Source of the DNA: Thamnaconus septentrionalis
Taxonomy: Eukaryota; Chordata; Actinopteri; Tetraodontiformes; Monacanthidae
Direction of reading: 5' to 3'
Assembly: GCA_009823395.1 (NCBI GenBank)
Contig: CM020510.1
Coordinates: 10,722,773 to 10,786,772 of the forward strand
Length of the DNA stretch: 64,000 bases
The notes beneath the pieces are model-generated. The model worked only from the letters and a program-made list of their open reading frames with translations. It was not told the origin of the DNA and searched no databases. Shown in pieces: positions 1 to 12,700 of the stretch (position 1 is its first letter; each line of letters starts with the position of its first letter). The translations under genes and the position numbers were made by a program.

Positions 1-2704
1 TAGATATAAAATCATGAATCAAGCCAAATTTTACACACTGTACTTTTAAGGGTATAAAGTTATAAAAGACAACAAGAACTGCTACATATAAAGGGGAGAA
101 GCCAAGTACAATCACACAGGGTGTGTACACACAGACGAGGAGAAGCACGGGAATATTGCACAATCGATCAGCTGGAGTATTGCACAGTCATCGTATGTTA
201 CCCAGCGGGGTGTCGGGAATGTTAATTGTTGAGCGATCACTGCCGTTGACAGCTCCGGGGTAAAAGCTGTTTTCCAGTCGGTTTGATTGTCCTAAAATGC
301 CTCCCCTGGGGGCCACAGTTCCAGTGGGGCAGTGGCCGAGAAGGGGAAGGGGTCTCTGAGGACGCCGTCTGTGGCCTCTCCTGGGGCTGCCTGTTTGCTA
401 AATGTCCTGAAGAGACGGAAGAGCCAAACCTGCGAGTGTTTTTTTAGTCAATGACCCTCTTTAGCTTGATTGATCTGGTCTGGGCTGGTTGGTCTGAGGG
501 AAAGTTATGGTTGTCTGGTCCAAGAGATAGATCTGTGCAGACAGTCAATAATGAGGAGGAGATAGGAAGAGTTGTACCCTAATTTTTCTTCCCCCAAAAT
601 GGGTCGTGAAACAAATCCTGAAGCCTCTTTAATTGCCCTCTGGAGTTTGACAGATTTCCTGAAGAATACCGCAATTGCCTGTTCGAAGTCTTTCTTGCAT
701 TTCGTCTCTTGGCAGTTCCTATACAGTCAAACGCACAGTGTCACTGTGGAATTGTTGGACCTCGCTCTTATCTTATGGGGGTGAGGGTATGCAGGGTGGG
801 GTCGGGTCGTGAGAGTGTTGAGGGGGGGGTCCTTCCTCTTCTGGTCCCTGCCGAGGTGATGGATGGGAGAGCTGCAGAGCTCCCAAGTCCTGGGAGACAC
901 GCTTGAAGGGAGCTGACAGGAGATTAAGCTTCACTTTTGCTGTAGGAACTAATGGAGGCACTTGGCCACTTGAACTCCATCTCTTTGAGCATTTAGCTCA
1001 TTTCTTTGCTCGTTTCTTGCTGTCAAGCCCTCTAGCAAATCCTCCCCCTGAAACACTGCGCGCAATGTCCTCTTTGTCCGCGCAAAAGTAGCTCCCCCCT
1101 TCCTTTCATTTGCTTGGGCCGCGTTCCGTGATGAGACTGATTTGCCTTTTATTTGGCGAGTGATTTGCTCCCTAACAACCACTCACACACTCAGAGTCCC
1201 ATATTCTCAGGCCCCTCTCCAAGTTTCCCGATGTGTGTTTTTTTTTTTTCCAGGCCGCCGTGGTCTCCTCACGAGGGCTTAGGTTTCGCACAATAGACGA
1301 ATGAGACATGACCAAACGTGAATTACGGGGAGGTTGTGACTAAGTGGAGTTTTCTCTGCGTGCGCAACGTTGTTCAAACAGTATCCTGAAACTGAACTCT
1401 AGGCGGAGTTAATCTCCTCGACTGTGTTGTTTGCATGAAGGAATTTGGATGCGTCCGTGGTTTGTGCTTTAGCGCTCTGGCTAGGTGAAAAAAAATACTA
1501 AGAAAATAAAAAGTAACAGAAGGGACTTTCTATTGTGGTGCTTTGTCGTCTGACCAGTAAGTTGGTTCAGATGAGTAATGTGCTGCTTTTGAAGGTTCCT
1601 GCTGCTCCCTGCTATTCAAAATGCACAGTGGAAAGAAATGATTTCACAATCCGATGTCGTTGTGTGCAGCCGACATGAGAACACTGTTTCATTCTGCCAA
1701 GGCTCGTGTGTCATGAAGAAATCCAGTGAAATAACATCTTTATTCCTGAGCAGTTAGTTATATTGATCTATGCACGTTATCATCACGGCAACGGGCACTT
1801 TCCCACAACAAATACAATTCAATTCATTATAATAAGTCTTGTCAACTGCAATCTTACATTGTTGGAGGACAACATTTAAGGCCCTGCTTTGTTCCACAGC
1901 AGTAACTGTTTTCACTGGTTAATGGTGCTAATCGGGGAACGGATGATAAACTGTAGGGGCCGTTTAGCACCGCCCACTTGTTGACGGTCTTAATAAATCA
2001 CCTCCCGAGCAAAGACAAAAGCTAAAAATTGGGAGAACGTGGACGCTTGATGTCTCAGGCTCATGGCCCATCGCCCATCGGGACCTTGCGTTCCGCCTGT
2101 TTGGGTGTGTTTTGTGACTCAGCAGCTCCTGAAGGACCCTTTACAACTTTCACCACATTGTTGGCTCCTTTTCAAAGCTGATGTTTTTTCTCTCTTTTTT
2201 TTTTTGCCGCCGCTTGCTCTTCGATGTTATCTGCATCGTAAAACCATGATTCAACGTGACGGGGAGAGACACGGCACGCAAATAAACATGTTTTTTTCTC
2301 TCCCCTATTGCGCCGCCTGAGGCCCCGCCGTCAGCCCGGAATACATGCAGAAAAAAAGTCACTCTTCTTCTTGGACACTAGATTGGAATTTTTTTTAGTG
2401 TGTGTGTTTTCTTTGCTTCTGCCAAGGACATTTTCACACAGTTGCGCCGCGGCCTCTATCGCACAGTATGCCTGACACGCACAAGGTAGCTTTTCTTACG
2501 TTTACCCACATTCACATATGCTGACTGAGCAACATTGTTTGCGTCTGTGCTTGTAGGATTTTGAGGACGACTTAAGAGTGGCTTTTTTTGCTTTTAGATT
2601 TACAACGACAAGAATCCCAGCAAAGACGTCAGAGTTGCCTTCAGTCTGTCTTCAGGTGCCGGCTATCTTTGTTCGGCTAAAACACTTTGTTTGCTAATCT
2701 ACGC
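1..2704. other. non-coding, nothing recognised
   Basis: Short open frames are present on both strands but none has codon bias, family motifs or plausible splice context. No repeat with a second copy was seen. If nectin1 exon 1 lies upstream of the window, this is intron 1. Confidence 0.55.
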
Positions 2705-2885
2705 CATGGATGTATCATAAGAACTGGATACCGCACTGGCAAAATGGCAGCACACCAATTTTGCCCAGTGGCCACTAGAGGTACTGCAGCAAAAAAATCC
2801 CATGGGAGCAAAAGCATTTTTCCTGTGGACCACAATACAAAAATAAACGCCTTCCAAATTGCTGACAGGACGACTGTGACCTGAA
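2705..2885 (+). repeat. dispersed repeat, copy 1
   Basis: About 180 bp matches 5336-5515 in the same orientation with scattered substitutions. Shared landmarks in order are ATAAGAACTGGATACC, CCCAGTGGCCAC, GAGGTACTGCAGCAAA, AAGCATTTTT, AATACAAAAATAAA and ACAGGACGACTG. It has no coding capacity. I recognise it as a non-autonomous repeat type common in percomorph fish but cannot name the family safely. The following bases to about 3055 (with TCTATGGGCCCATT and AATGAATGGGCCGCCATCTT) probably belong to the same longer element, but copy 2 lacks them. Confidence 0.85.
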
Positions 2886-5335
2886 ACAAACCAAAGAGAT
2901 CATGTTAGTTACAGAGGGATGATGGGAAGTGACACTACCACGCATGCTCTATGGGCCCATTAATGCGGAAGTCAAAAACTTTTTCGCCGTATGCGCTGGG
3001 TGAGCCAGACTCCATTCTTCATTGAAATGAATGGGCCGCCATCTTGGAATCTGGGGGCCTGCTCTATGCGCGACAATGTTTCATGAGGTTGTCCTCGCTG
3101 GGCTGTGTTGGCGTCAACCTCCCTTCAGGCCCGCCGTCTCAGCTCGGGATGGAAATCACGCTTATCCTCGCACTATAATCGTTTCGTCCCGAATCCTTGA
3201 AATTCTTCCCCGTTTCAGCTCAAATTGAAGTATCAGCAAAGTCAGGAGAGGTGGTGGGGATCAATACAGAGGATCAAATCTCCCTCTGAGCTTTTTTTTT
3301 TGTCTGATTCGGCCTTTAGCTGTCAGGTCTATTTCGCCGGCGCTGTCGTCTGCCGACCAAACGGTCGCACTTCTGTTGCGATGCGAGGCGCCGCAGCCGA
3401 CTAAAACCTCGCTGCGCTCCACAGTTTTCAGGCGGCTTCCTCAGCATCTGCTGAAGAGCCTCATTATGCACGCCGACTTGATGTAAATCTCGTCGCAAGA
3501 CAGAGTAAATAATCTCACATGTTGGAGGGGATTTTAACAGTCTGCTCCGCTCTTATTTGACACCGTCTTGTCTCGCCGAACGGATTTTGCGCTATTCCTC
3601 AGCGCTCGGTGACTAAATATGTTACCTGGAAGCGTTTATTTCATTGGAAAACTTCTCGTATTTATTCCTTCCAAGGATATGCAATCCTTTTTTTGTTTTT
3701 TTGTCCCCTTTTTTTCCAGGCTGCTCTCCGAGGGGAAATGTAGCTTTTTTTTTTTAAAAGGAGGCGTCTTTTTATTTTCCTTTGCTTGTGGGGTGAAATA
3801 GTGTGAGAATCTAGTTTTTTTTGTCTTTTTTCCCCCTCCAACCTTCGCTCTGCCTGGGTTTGCAACTGGAGCATTTAGTCTCCGGCTGATCCGGGGATGG
3901 AGCGAGTGGATAATTCCCCGCCGCAACGCCGAGGCTGTGGTGGTGCCTTTTAAAAAATAAAGTAGATGTGATCAGTACAGAGACCCTCGCCCAACCCCCC
4001 ACCCCGCCCCACCCCCACTGCGTGATTATCTGAACAAGTCAATTTGCGACAGCTGATGCGCCTCCATTAGCGAAAGAGCCCCCGATAGCAGACTCTCAAC
4101 TTCTCCAGCCTCCAGCGCCAACAGGAAGGATTGATTTTTGTTTGGAGGAAATAGAAAAAAAATACATCAGCTGTAGGTTTATTTTTTGACCCGAGGAGCG
4201 GAAAAAAAAGCAAAACGTGCGGTGAATATAAATGCGACGTGCGGCAGTAAAACACGATTGGCTCGATTAGCTTCTCTGTTTGGTTACGTAGGCCTTGTGT
4301 GCTGCCGTGGCCGCTCTCCAAGCCAAACAAACAAGACTCATTTAAAAAAACCAAAAAAAAAACCTGATGAACTAGTTGATGTCGTTGCCTTGTTCTCCGC
4401 TGCTGGCCTCAGTGGGTTTTGTGCTGACTTGTGCATTCAGCTGCTGTGTGGTGAGAAGTGATGTGGTGTTTCTGCTGCTTTGTGTATTTTTACCATTCCT
4501 GCCTGTGGACTGTTTGGGGATGTCGGGGTGGGGGTTCCGTTTCTATCGCATTTTTAACTGTAAGACGGCGACAGTCGGCAGAGGCCATCTTTAAAAAAAG
4601 AGGGGGGGGGGATAAAAAAAGCCCTTGGAACCACCTTCAAACATTCTGATGTGTCAATCCACAACCAGACTCCCTGCTGCACATGCCAGGCACTGATAAA
4701 GTCCCAAGAGATGGGGGGATGTGAGGGCAGCAGTGGGACGTGAGCTCGCCGAACGCGTTCGAAAAAAAACGAGAAAAATGAAAATATCAGACATTCCTGA
4801 AATTCAACAGCGGCATCAGTCTCCCGTTATGGGAGCGTTTCGGAATCAAAGTCCTATCAGGAGTTGTGACACTGAGTCTCATGAGGCCCGGAGCTGATCT
4901 CCTGCCAGAACTTTACCCGGCTGTCTTGCTTTTTTTTTTTTTTTTTAAATAAATAAATAAAAAAAAGAAGTTTTTTTTAGCACACCCCGTCCCCCAGCGT
5001 CACCCACCTCGCCAGGACCCGGCCTGGCTGTCACCTTCCCTTCACACAGAGAAGGTGGCGTCTCTCTTTAATGATGCTCCTTCGTTCTCCACCCTCGACG
5101 CTGGCGTCTCTCTCTGAGCCACTTCAAAGTGATGAGGGACAAGGAGGGGTTACTCTTGTGTAAGGGAGGAGTCTCAGGGGAGGGGGTTGAGGGAGTGGGG
5201 AGGGCAAGAAAACACAAACACAGGTTTATTCACCCACACCCCTCGCCCCCACCCAATATATAAGCCAAGCTTCCAGTGTGCTGCAGCTTTTTTCTTTGCA
5301 AAGCTCCTTAGTGCCGCCGTCCTGTGCGGAGAGAT
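2886..5335. other. non-coding; probable tail of repeat copy 1, then nothing recognised
   Basis: Bases 2886-3055 probably continue the preceding repeat. The remainder has several A/T homopolymer runs (for example near 3740, 4350 and 4930-4950) and no supported gene. Confidence 0.5.
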
Positions 5336-5515
5336 CATGGATGCATTATAAGAACTGGATACCGGACTGGCAATATGGCGGCGTGCCGATTTTTCCCAGT
5401 GGCCACCCGAGGTACTGCAGCAAAATAAATCCAATGGGCCCAAAAAGCATTTTTTCCATTCCCAATACAAAAATAAATGCCTTTAAAATGGCTTACAGGA
5501 CGACTGGGACCTGAC
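5336..5515 (+). repeat. dispersed repeat, copy 2
   Basis: This is the second copy of the ~180-bp element at 2705-2885, about 2.6 kb away and in the same orientation. Similarity begins at CATGGATG and ends at GACCTGA. The longer downstream part seen after copy 1 is absent, so this copy is truncated or the longer part is a separate repeat. Confidence 0.85.
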
Positions 5516-5970
5516 ATTGATAATGATTTGATTTGAAATGATTCATAGCAAATCTTTCTATTATAGATTTTCGGCTCTTTCATTGTTGTGTTTTTTTGTT
5601 TTGTTTTGTTTTGTTTCACTTGTCAACGGCCCCAATTTCCAATATCATCGACACGTGAACATCTGTGACACGTGTGCGAACGTCACCTGCGCGACGACGG
5701 CCGCGGCGCCGTAGCTGAGATGAAGGTCACGCCCACGTGAATGGCGAAGTTCTCCATTCCGCCGCATCTTATTTTTCGCTCTCTGTCTGGCACACGTGGG
5801 CTCTTTTAGTTGAGAAGGAGCAGCAGGAGATGGGTCGCACTTTGGCATTGATTCTTCCATTTTGTTTGCAGAGTCCATGCCAAAGCTGCAAATTTAGTCT
5901 GCCATCGATTGCCTGCATTTCAAGCCTGGCTGAGTTTTTCGACACTGTTGCATTGTTCTTGTTTTCACTA

Positions 5971-5972
5971 TT

Positions 5973-6004
<32 letters not shown>
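5971..6004 (+). repeat. (TTTC)n microsatellite
   Basis: About eight tandem TTTC units, nearly perfect. Confidence 0.95.
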
Positions 6005-9000
6005 TTTTATCTTTTTTTTCCTGAGCCCGAGCCCCCTTCCTGTGTGTGACCCCTCTTTCTGTCTTCACTCTGCCAGAGATGTTTTTTCATGGCGGCCGGC
6101 CGGCAACTCTGTATTTCTTTTTGTTCGCTTTTTTTTTTTTTTTTTAGTAAACTCGATATGTGAGAAGCGCCTCCGCAGTAATTCCATGAATTTGGCACAA
6201 GCATTGGCTCAGGCTCAAGGATGAGCCAAGGAGACGTTACTTACTTGCTACGGTATGTTTTATTTTTTTCAGACTCAAGGTCAAGGTTTAAACTTATTTT
6301 TTAGGCCTAAATCCAGAACACAGGCGTTGATGCTTGCAAATTTGATTTGAAAAATAAAAAATGCAGATGATCTGCGCCGAGGGTTTTTCCTTTCTCTTGA
6401 TCGGATCGGAGCGTTGCGCCGCAGTTGCTGCTCTCTCTCCGACTCCTCACGCTGAACCTCAGGTCGCTGCACCTTCTGACTGAGCGATTATGTTCATTAC
6501 GAGTCCGGACAGAACTGAAGGTGAGCTGCAGTCTTCGACTCGGCCGACGTGAACCGACAAGCCCGGCGTGGTTATCGTCAAATGACTGTGTGTGCGAGAG
6601 AACCTAGCGAGTGGCTGCTTGCTAGTGCAGCAGCTCCGCCCAACCCCTCGCCGCCCTGTGTGTGTTTGCCAGAAATGCGCTTGAATAATACAAGAGGGTA
6701 GCCGGAGTAATTGTCAAACGGCGGCCCGCCGTCATCCCCGCCCACCGACGCCTCTGATCTCGCAGGGGGGGAACATCTGACTATTCAGAGGACGCCGACA
6801 TCTAAGCGTCGCTACCTGGACGATGGGCGTCGCAGCAAGAAATGAGCTGCTCCCGTCCTTGGCGCTGCAACGCGGGCTTCGCTTTGTCTGTTATCTGCGA
6901 GAGGCACCAGTGGGTTTTTATTTTAGTTGGCCACCTGTTGAGTTACTGCCTGCAACTACAAATATTAAAGAGTGTTTTTTTGTTTGTTGTTGTTTTCCTC
7001 GTCCGCCGCTTTGGAAAAACATATTTGTTTATCTGGAAGTCTTCCCCAGCCACACGGCGCTGTGAGGGAACATCTCTGTGTCGGCCTCCACCGTACAGTG
7101 CGGCTCTTGCCTAATCTATATTTATTACCTTACAGTGCGGTACACTGTGTCACGGGTCCCGGCACATCATGCACCAGCCAAAGGTATGAGTCCGAGGGAA
7201 CGCGCATTAAATTCTGTTGTTTTTCCTGCCACTTCTGACACTTACCGGAGGAGTGAAGTGTAATAACAACATGGACCAAAGGGACCCCCGCTCATAAATA
7301 GAAGATGTGCATGTGCTCACCGCACCTGGGCCCTGCAGCGCGACGAGCACAGAACCGGCTGCCTCTTATATTTCCTGCCTGCTATACGGAGGAACTTCCT
7401 GGAAAACAACACCGGCTCAATCAAACGGCGCCGTGTGTTTGTCTTCTCTACCTCTGCAGCCCGGACCGCCAGAGTTCGGTTCTGGATGTCCTTGGGTTTT
7501 TTTTTTTTTTTTTTAAACTCTTATTGCAAGATGACTGTATGGCGAAAAAGGTTTATAGTATTCACTGTATCATTGTAAGTGCTTTGCGTCTGTGGCAAGC
7601 GTTCCGGCAAAGTTCCAGACTGGGAGCTGAACAACATATGTGGTGCAATCCTCTGTTTTCTGAAGGTCATTTTCATTTGCATTTGTGTTTGCAGCTTTGC
7701 ACATGTGGATTTTCTTCACGTACAGAACTGTGTTGTTCTGCCTTTGGGTCTGGAAAGTGTCGGAGTGATTACATTTTCAGCTGTGCGATCAATTTTTAAG
7801 TTCACTTTCCTGCCTTGGCTGAAAAATAACCTCCAAGTTGCTGATTCCACTTTACAAACCCGTAAAAGATCTCGCTGACCAAAAGTCTGACTCGCACTTG
7901 GCTCTTCTGTTTTGTCTGGGTTACTTTTTTTTTTTTTTTTGTTAAGCGTTTCCCCCTGGCTAAGGTAATCATTAGCCAAGGCCGAATATTTGCATATAAA
8001 ATGCCTGCCATGCGGCGCCCACCCCCACCCCCTCGAACCCTCCCCCGCCCACCTCCGCTCCGGCTCCTCCTCGCGTCTCCTCAGCTATTCCAAATGAACA
8101 ACTTTGCCAGGGGGTTCCACATGGGAGCCTCCGCTCTGGCAGCACAAGTCTTGCTTGGCTCCGGGTCTGCAAGTGGAATTAACCAGTCAGGAATCTGGAG
8201 CGGCCTCTGATAGCGGCAAAGGAATCACACAGGGCCATTTTGTACTTCACAGCAATTGTCGGGCCGGGCCGCAAAACATGCCAAATGTCACGCCAGGCCA
8301 GGCAAGCAGAAGGTTCGGGAGTGGTGGGAGGAGGGCTGCTGAAGGGTCTCTCCCCGCCCCACACCCCCTCCTTTCTCCCGCCCACGTGCCCGACGGACGC
8401 ACCAGTTGCAATATTTACATGACGGCGAACAACAAGGAGACGAATGACCGAGAACGCGCCCGTGCAGTGACCCCTCCGCCCACGTTGCCCCTCTTCACAC
8501 ATATGTGTGAGCTCGGGCAGTTAATTTTACCGCCTTTGTTGATGTAGAGCAGCTTTCTCCTTCGCTTTGGCCATATGTTCTGCTCACTTGCAGTGCAAAC
8601 GTCGTAAATATTCAGAGGAGACAGATGCAGTTGCAGGTTGTCTGCTTCTTGACTTGAAAAAACCAACAGCAAACAAAAACAAAAACATAAATTATCTGAA
8701 GAGGAACACATGGTTGATGGGAAGCTGTGGTTAGTGGCTATTTAATACCGCGGCTCTCCAGCCTTAAAAAAAAAATACCGTCCCCATTACAGAATCAGAC
8801 TCCTCCCAGTGCCAAGTTCCAAGTCGTTCTGCAGGGTGACTGTAGGAATTTTTACCTTCTTGCCCGAGTTGTGGAAAAATAAACATGCGCAGGGAAAACA
8901 AGTTTGGAAAATTTTAAGAAGCGGGGAGATTTACCGTGGACCCTGCAGGGGAACGGGACTTTGCAGAGGGTCATGCTGTTCTTGAGCAAGGATATGTTCC

Positions 9001-9711
9001 AAGGGTGATTATAGCTTGCCTCGATTTAGTGGTTTTGGCTGAAAGTCGACTCAAGCACACGGGGGGCTTGCAGGCTGGAAGTAAAGACTTGTGCAAATAA
9101 AGGTCCATTTAATTTTTTCCACCTCATTAGCTCCCTTTAGAGAAACTAGTAAACCCCCATCCTTCAGTGTTAGAAAAAAAAATAAATCATAATCTCCATT
9201 AAAAGCAATCCTTAATAGTTAGTTCCTGGTGCAACACTGTGATTGTTGCACAAGCTCAGTCTTATCTTTCCTAACAGTTGGACCCAAGGAAGCCCCGTGC
9301 TGCAATGGACCGCTTACTTTTTAATGAAAGTGCACGTCCATAGGACAAATTGGATTTGGGTGTCGTTCTGCCCCTTTCACTTTGACACAAACTGAAAAAA
9401 GAGGAAACCCAAGAAATGAACGGCAAAGGGATCCGAGGAGTGACTGGTGTGTAATCCGAGTAGCAGGGGTCCGATTCAGTATGCCGTTATATGGGATTTG
9501 AAGGGTTAAGCCCATTGATTGGTTTGCGGGATTTGTCGGCCTAGTTGAAGGTTGTCCGACTTCTCTCCTCTCCGGTCTGAGTGGCGTTCAGGAGGGCAGT
9601 TTGTGGAGCGCCGCACTTCTCCTGTCACTCTACACTCCTCTTTTCATTCTCGCGCTGCTGATGCCCTGCGACTGGCGCGGGGCGAGTGTTTGTTTTTGCC
9701 GGAGAAGAGGC

Positions 9712-9746
9712 GGGGCGGCGAGGCGGGGTGGCGGGGAGGGGCGGGA
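9712..9746 (+). other. G-rich block with G-quadruplex potential
   Basis: At least four runs of three or four G occur within about 35 bases, separated by short loops, forming GC-box-like (GGGGCGG) units. This is a potential quadruplex or Sp/KLF site cluster; function is inferred only. Confidence 0.4.
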
Positions 9747-12700
9747 CGGCAAGGCGAGGCTCGAACGTGCATGCGCGTGCAGTGGCGCAAAAAGTGGGTT
9801 TGTTGGTACGCGGGCTGCCTCATGTCCCCCCACCCCCTTCTCCTCCCTCCCCTCCCCTGCCCACCCCACCCCATCCAGTCCTGACCCACTTTCATTTCCC
9901 CGCTCGTCTCTTCCTCTTTAATTGCCGCGCGGCACACTGAGGCCATCTGCTCGACTGAGGCCTGTCGCCATGGAGATGCTGGGAGGCTTTTCGGATTTGC
10001 CATGGACTGACCAGCAGGGAAATAGAGGTCAGGGAATGGGGGTAGGGGAGGGTTGAGTAGGGTTCAGGACAGTTCTAAGGGGCACCAGGACTGCTTCAGG
10101 AGTTTCTCTGCAAGAGTTAACCCCACTGGTATAACGTCCATGAAACCTGAGATGAGCAAACCGTTTGAGTCGGGGCTGTAAACACCCGCATGTTGCTCCA
10201 AATTCAGGTTTTTCTGATCGTAAGGATGCAGCTGGCCTTAATTTATCCTGAGACGTGAACGTCGTAACGACATCCTATTATTAATAAAAGAATGTCTCAT
10301 TAAAGTGGAAAACAGTAAAAAAATTTACCCGCAGTTGTACAACACAGCTGTTCGTCCAGATGGCGGCAAAAGTTTTCTGAACAAATTCCAAATGTTTTTA
10401 TTATTTTTTACATTTTTTCCCGCCCACAAGGGCACTCGGGCACCGAGGAGAGGCCGTTTGTTTGCGCTAAGGTGATGGCGTCGCCTCGGCTTCATCTGCC
10501 TGCTCTGATCAACTGTGTTCCTTTATCCCAACAAAGGTGTGTCTGTGTGTTTAGCTGCTCCTGCTTATTTCCCTTCCAATGACACGCCTCAGCGGCGACA
10601 CCATTGTGCTCTGTTTCCAATTAACACTTTTCTGACGCCGCGGCTCGCTAGCGCTTAGCTCCCAGCTCCCAGCTCCCAGATCCCAGCTCGCTTCTGTAAC
10701 TTTTGGAAACTTTCTCACGCCTGTTCAGCGGGATCGTTTCGCCGAACCGTTAAATGTGGTGTTTTCACTCCAGACAATGTTTTAATATTGACCACCCTCG
10801 CAGTTCTTTGAGACGCTCTTTCTTTTAATTCTTCCTTTCAAAAAGTCAATGATGGTAGCTGTGGCGTTTGAAGTGGCACTTCTGTGTCAATACCTCATTA
10901 ATAAACTGGAGGAGTTTGAATCAAATGCAGCTGTTGTCTTGTCGGTGTCGCTCCAGCCGCAGCCGTTTGCGCCGGTTCAAGTAGAGGGCAAAGCGAAGCG
11001 CTATTGATCGTTGCTTATTTCACTCCAAAGCGGCGGAAAAACAATCTTTGCCCTTCTTCTCGACGACTGCCGATTATTTTGTCAGACCTGCAGCAGGAAA
11101 TAGGAAAAAACTAACGAGCAGTTGATCCTCACATCTGTGATTCTGGAAAACAAAACAAAACAAAAAAATTATGCTGAATATTTTTGGAAAATGAAATAAT
11201 CCAAACTAAAGAACCAGAACAATAAGTGCGTGTTAAAGTTGAAAGCAGCACAGCTTCGCTGAAGTGCGCCGCTCGGCTCTACAGTTTCTGTGTGATCGCA
11301 ACACAACAGTGTTCAGAGAAACGTGCTGCAACATGTTTAAAACAAATTTTGCTGTCGTAAAAAAAAAAAAAAAAAAAAAAAAAGTAGATGATGAAAGCAT
11401 GCAGGCTTGGAGCAGCCGGCCACAGTTCGGTTCTTTTTGACCGTGTGTTGGCAGAAACTCACGTGAAACGTGTGTTTTTCAGTGTTGTCAGATGCAACAT
11501 GACAACAATGCAAGAGGCGGTCCCTCCTCTCATTGTTTTGAGAGTAAATAGTCTCCACACAAAGAAAATATTGAGTTAGCCAACTTCCAAGCTGCCGCTG
11601 TGCTATCGGCTGACTCATGCAGACTGTCTCAGGTTACGCTGCGGTGCGTTGATAGTTCAGAGTAAACTGTGGATTGTAGTAACGGGCCCCGGCATCCGAC
11701 TGACAGATTTCTAATTCTATCAGACCTGAAGCTGAGACAAAAGGATCAGATTGCTCCGGCTCTCAATATCACCCCCTAACAAATTGCGACTTGTTGAGTT
11801 AACCATCAAAATTCCCTGTCAGTTCAGGTTTTCGGTGACCAAACTGAGGAGGAGCAGAAGTGAAAAATCTTCCCTGCGGGTGTTTCCCCCTGCAGATGCA
11901 GCAGCATCAGCTGGGCGTCAGTGGGAACTAGCGTCCCCCCAAGTCAACATGTCGCCGGCAGGACTGATCTAAATCAAGTGTGCATCTCTCTGCTTTCAAC
12001 TAGACTGCCTAACAAGAATCAGACCTTTTCACAGAGGGGGAGGCGGAGGTGGAGGGTGTGTGTGGGGGGTTGCTGTCAGAATCGACCGCTTTGATCCATC
12101 TGCATAGACGCCTCCGACAGCTTGTTTTGCCCCTCCGTCATCCCGCCGGTGACAGAGCAACACGGGAGGCTGTGACAGCAGCGAAGGTAGCTCTGTCAGT
12201 TCCGACTCCGCCGAGCGCTTGATCTCCGCGCTGCCCCAAATTTACAGTCAAAGCCCGAGTTAACAAGACAATGTACCCCGGCGCCTGTAATTGGACCGGG
12301 CCCTTTCTGGCAGTGCACAGAGAGAGATTGGGGGGGGCTCCGCCTGTCAGCCGGCTCCCTAGTCAAGGTCACGCTGCAGAGCCCAGGATGTGTTGAATCT
12401 GTCGCCGCCGCCGCCGCCACCGCAGCCCTTCGTCCTGCCCCAGCTGCCGCTGTGCGCGGCGCTGTGCAGCTCAGCACACTGGATTATGTGTTCGCGGAGA
12501 TTAATCACATCATGTGACGGCGTGCCGTAAAAAAATAAATAAATAAATAAAGTTTCAAGCCAGAGCCGAGCAGAGCAGAGTCGCCTGCTCATATTTACTT
12601 TACCGCGGCCGAATCTTTTACGACTCGTTTTTTCTGCCTCTGCAGCCACTCAAGAGAGATTTTCCGCCTTGACGAGCCGTTACGTAATCTTATCAGTTAA

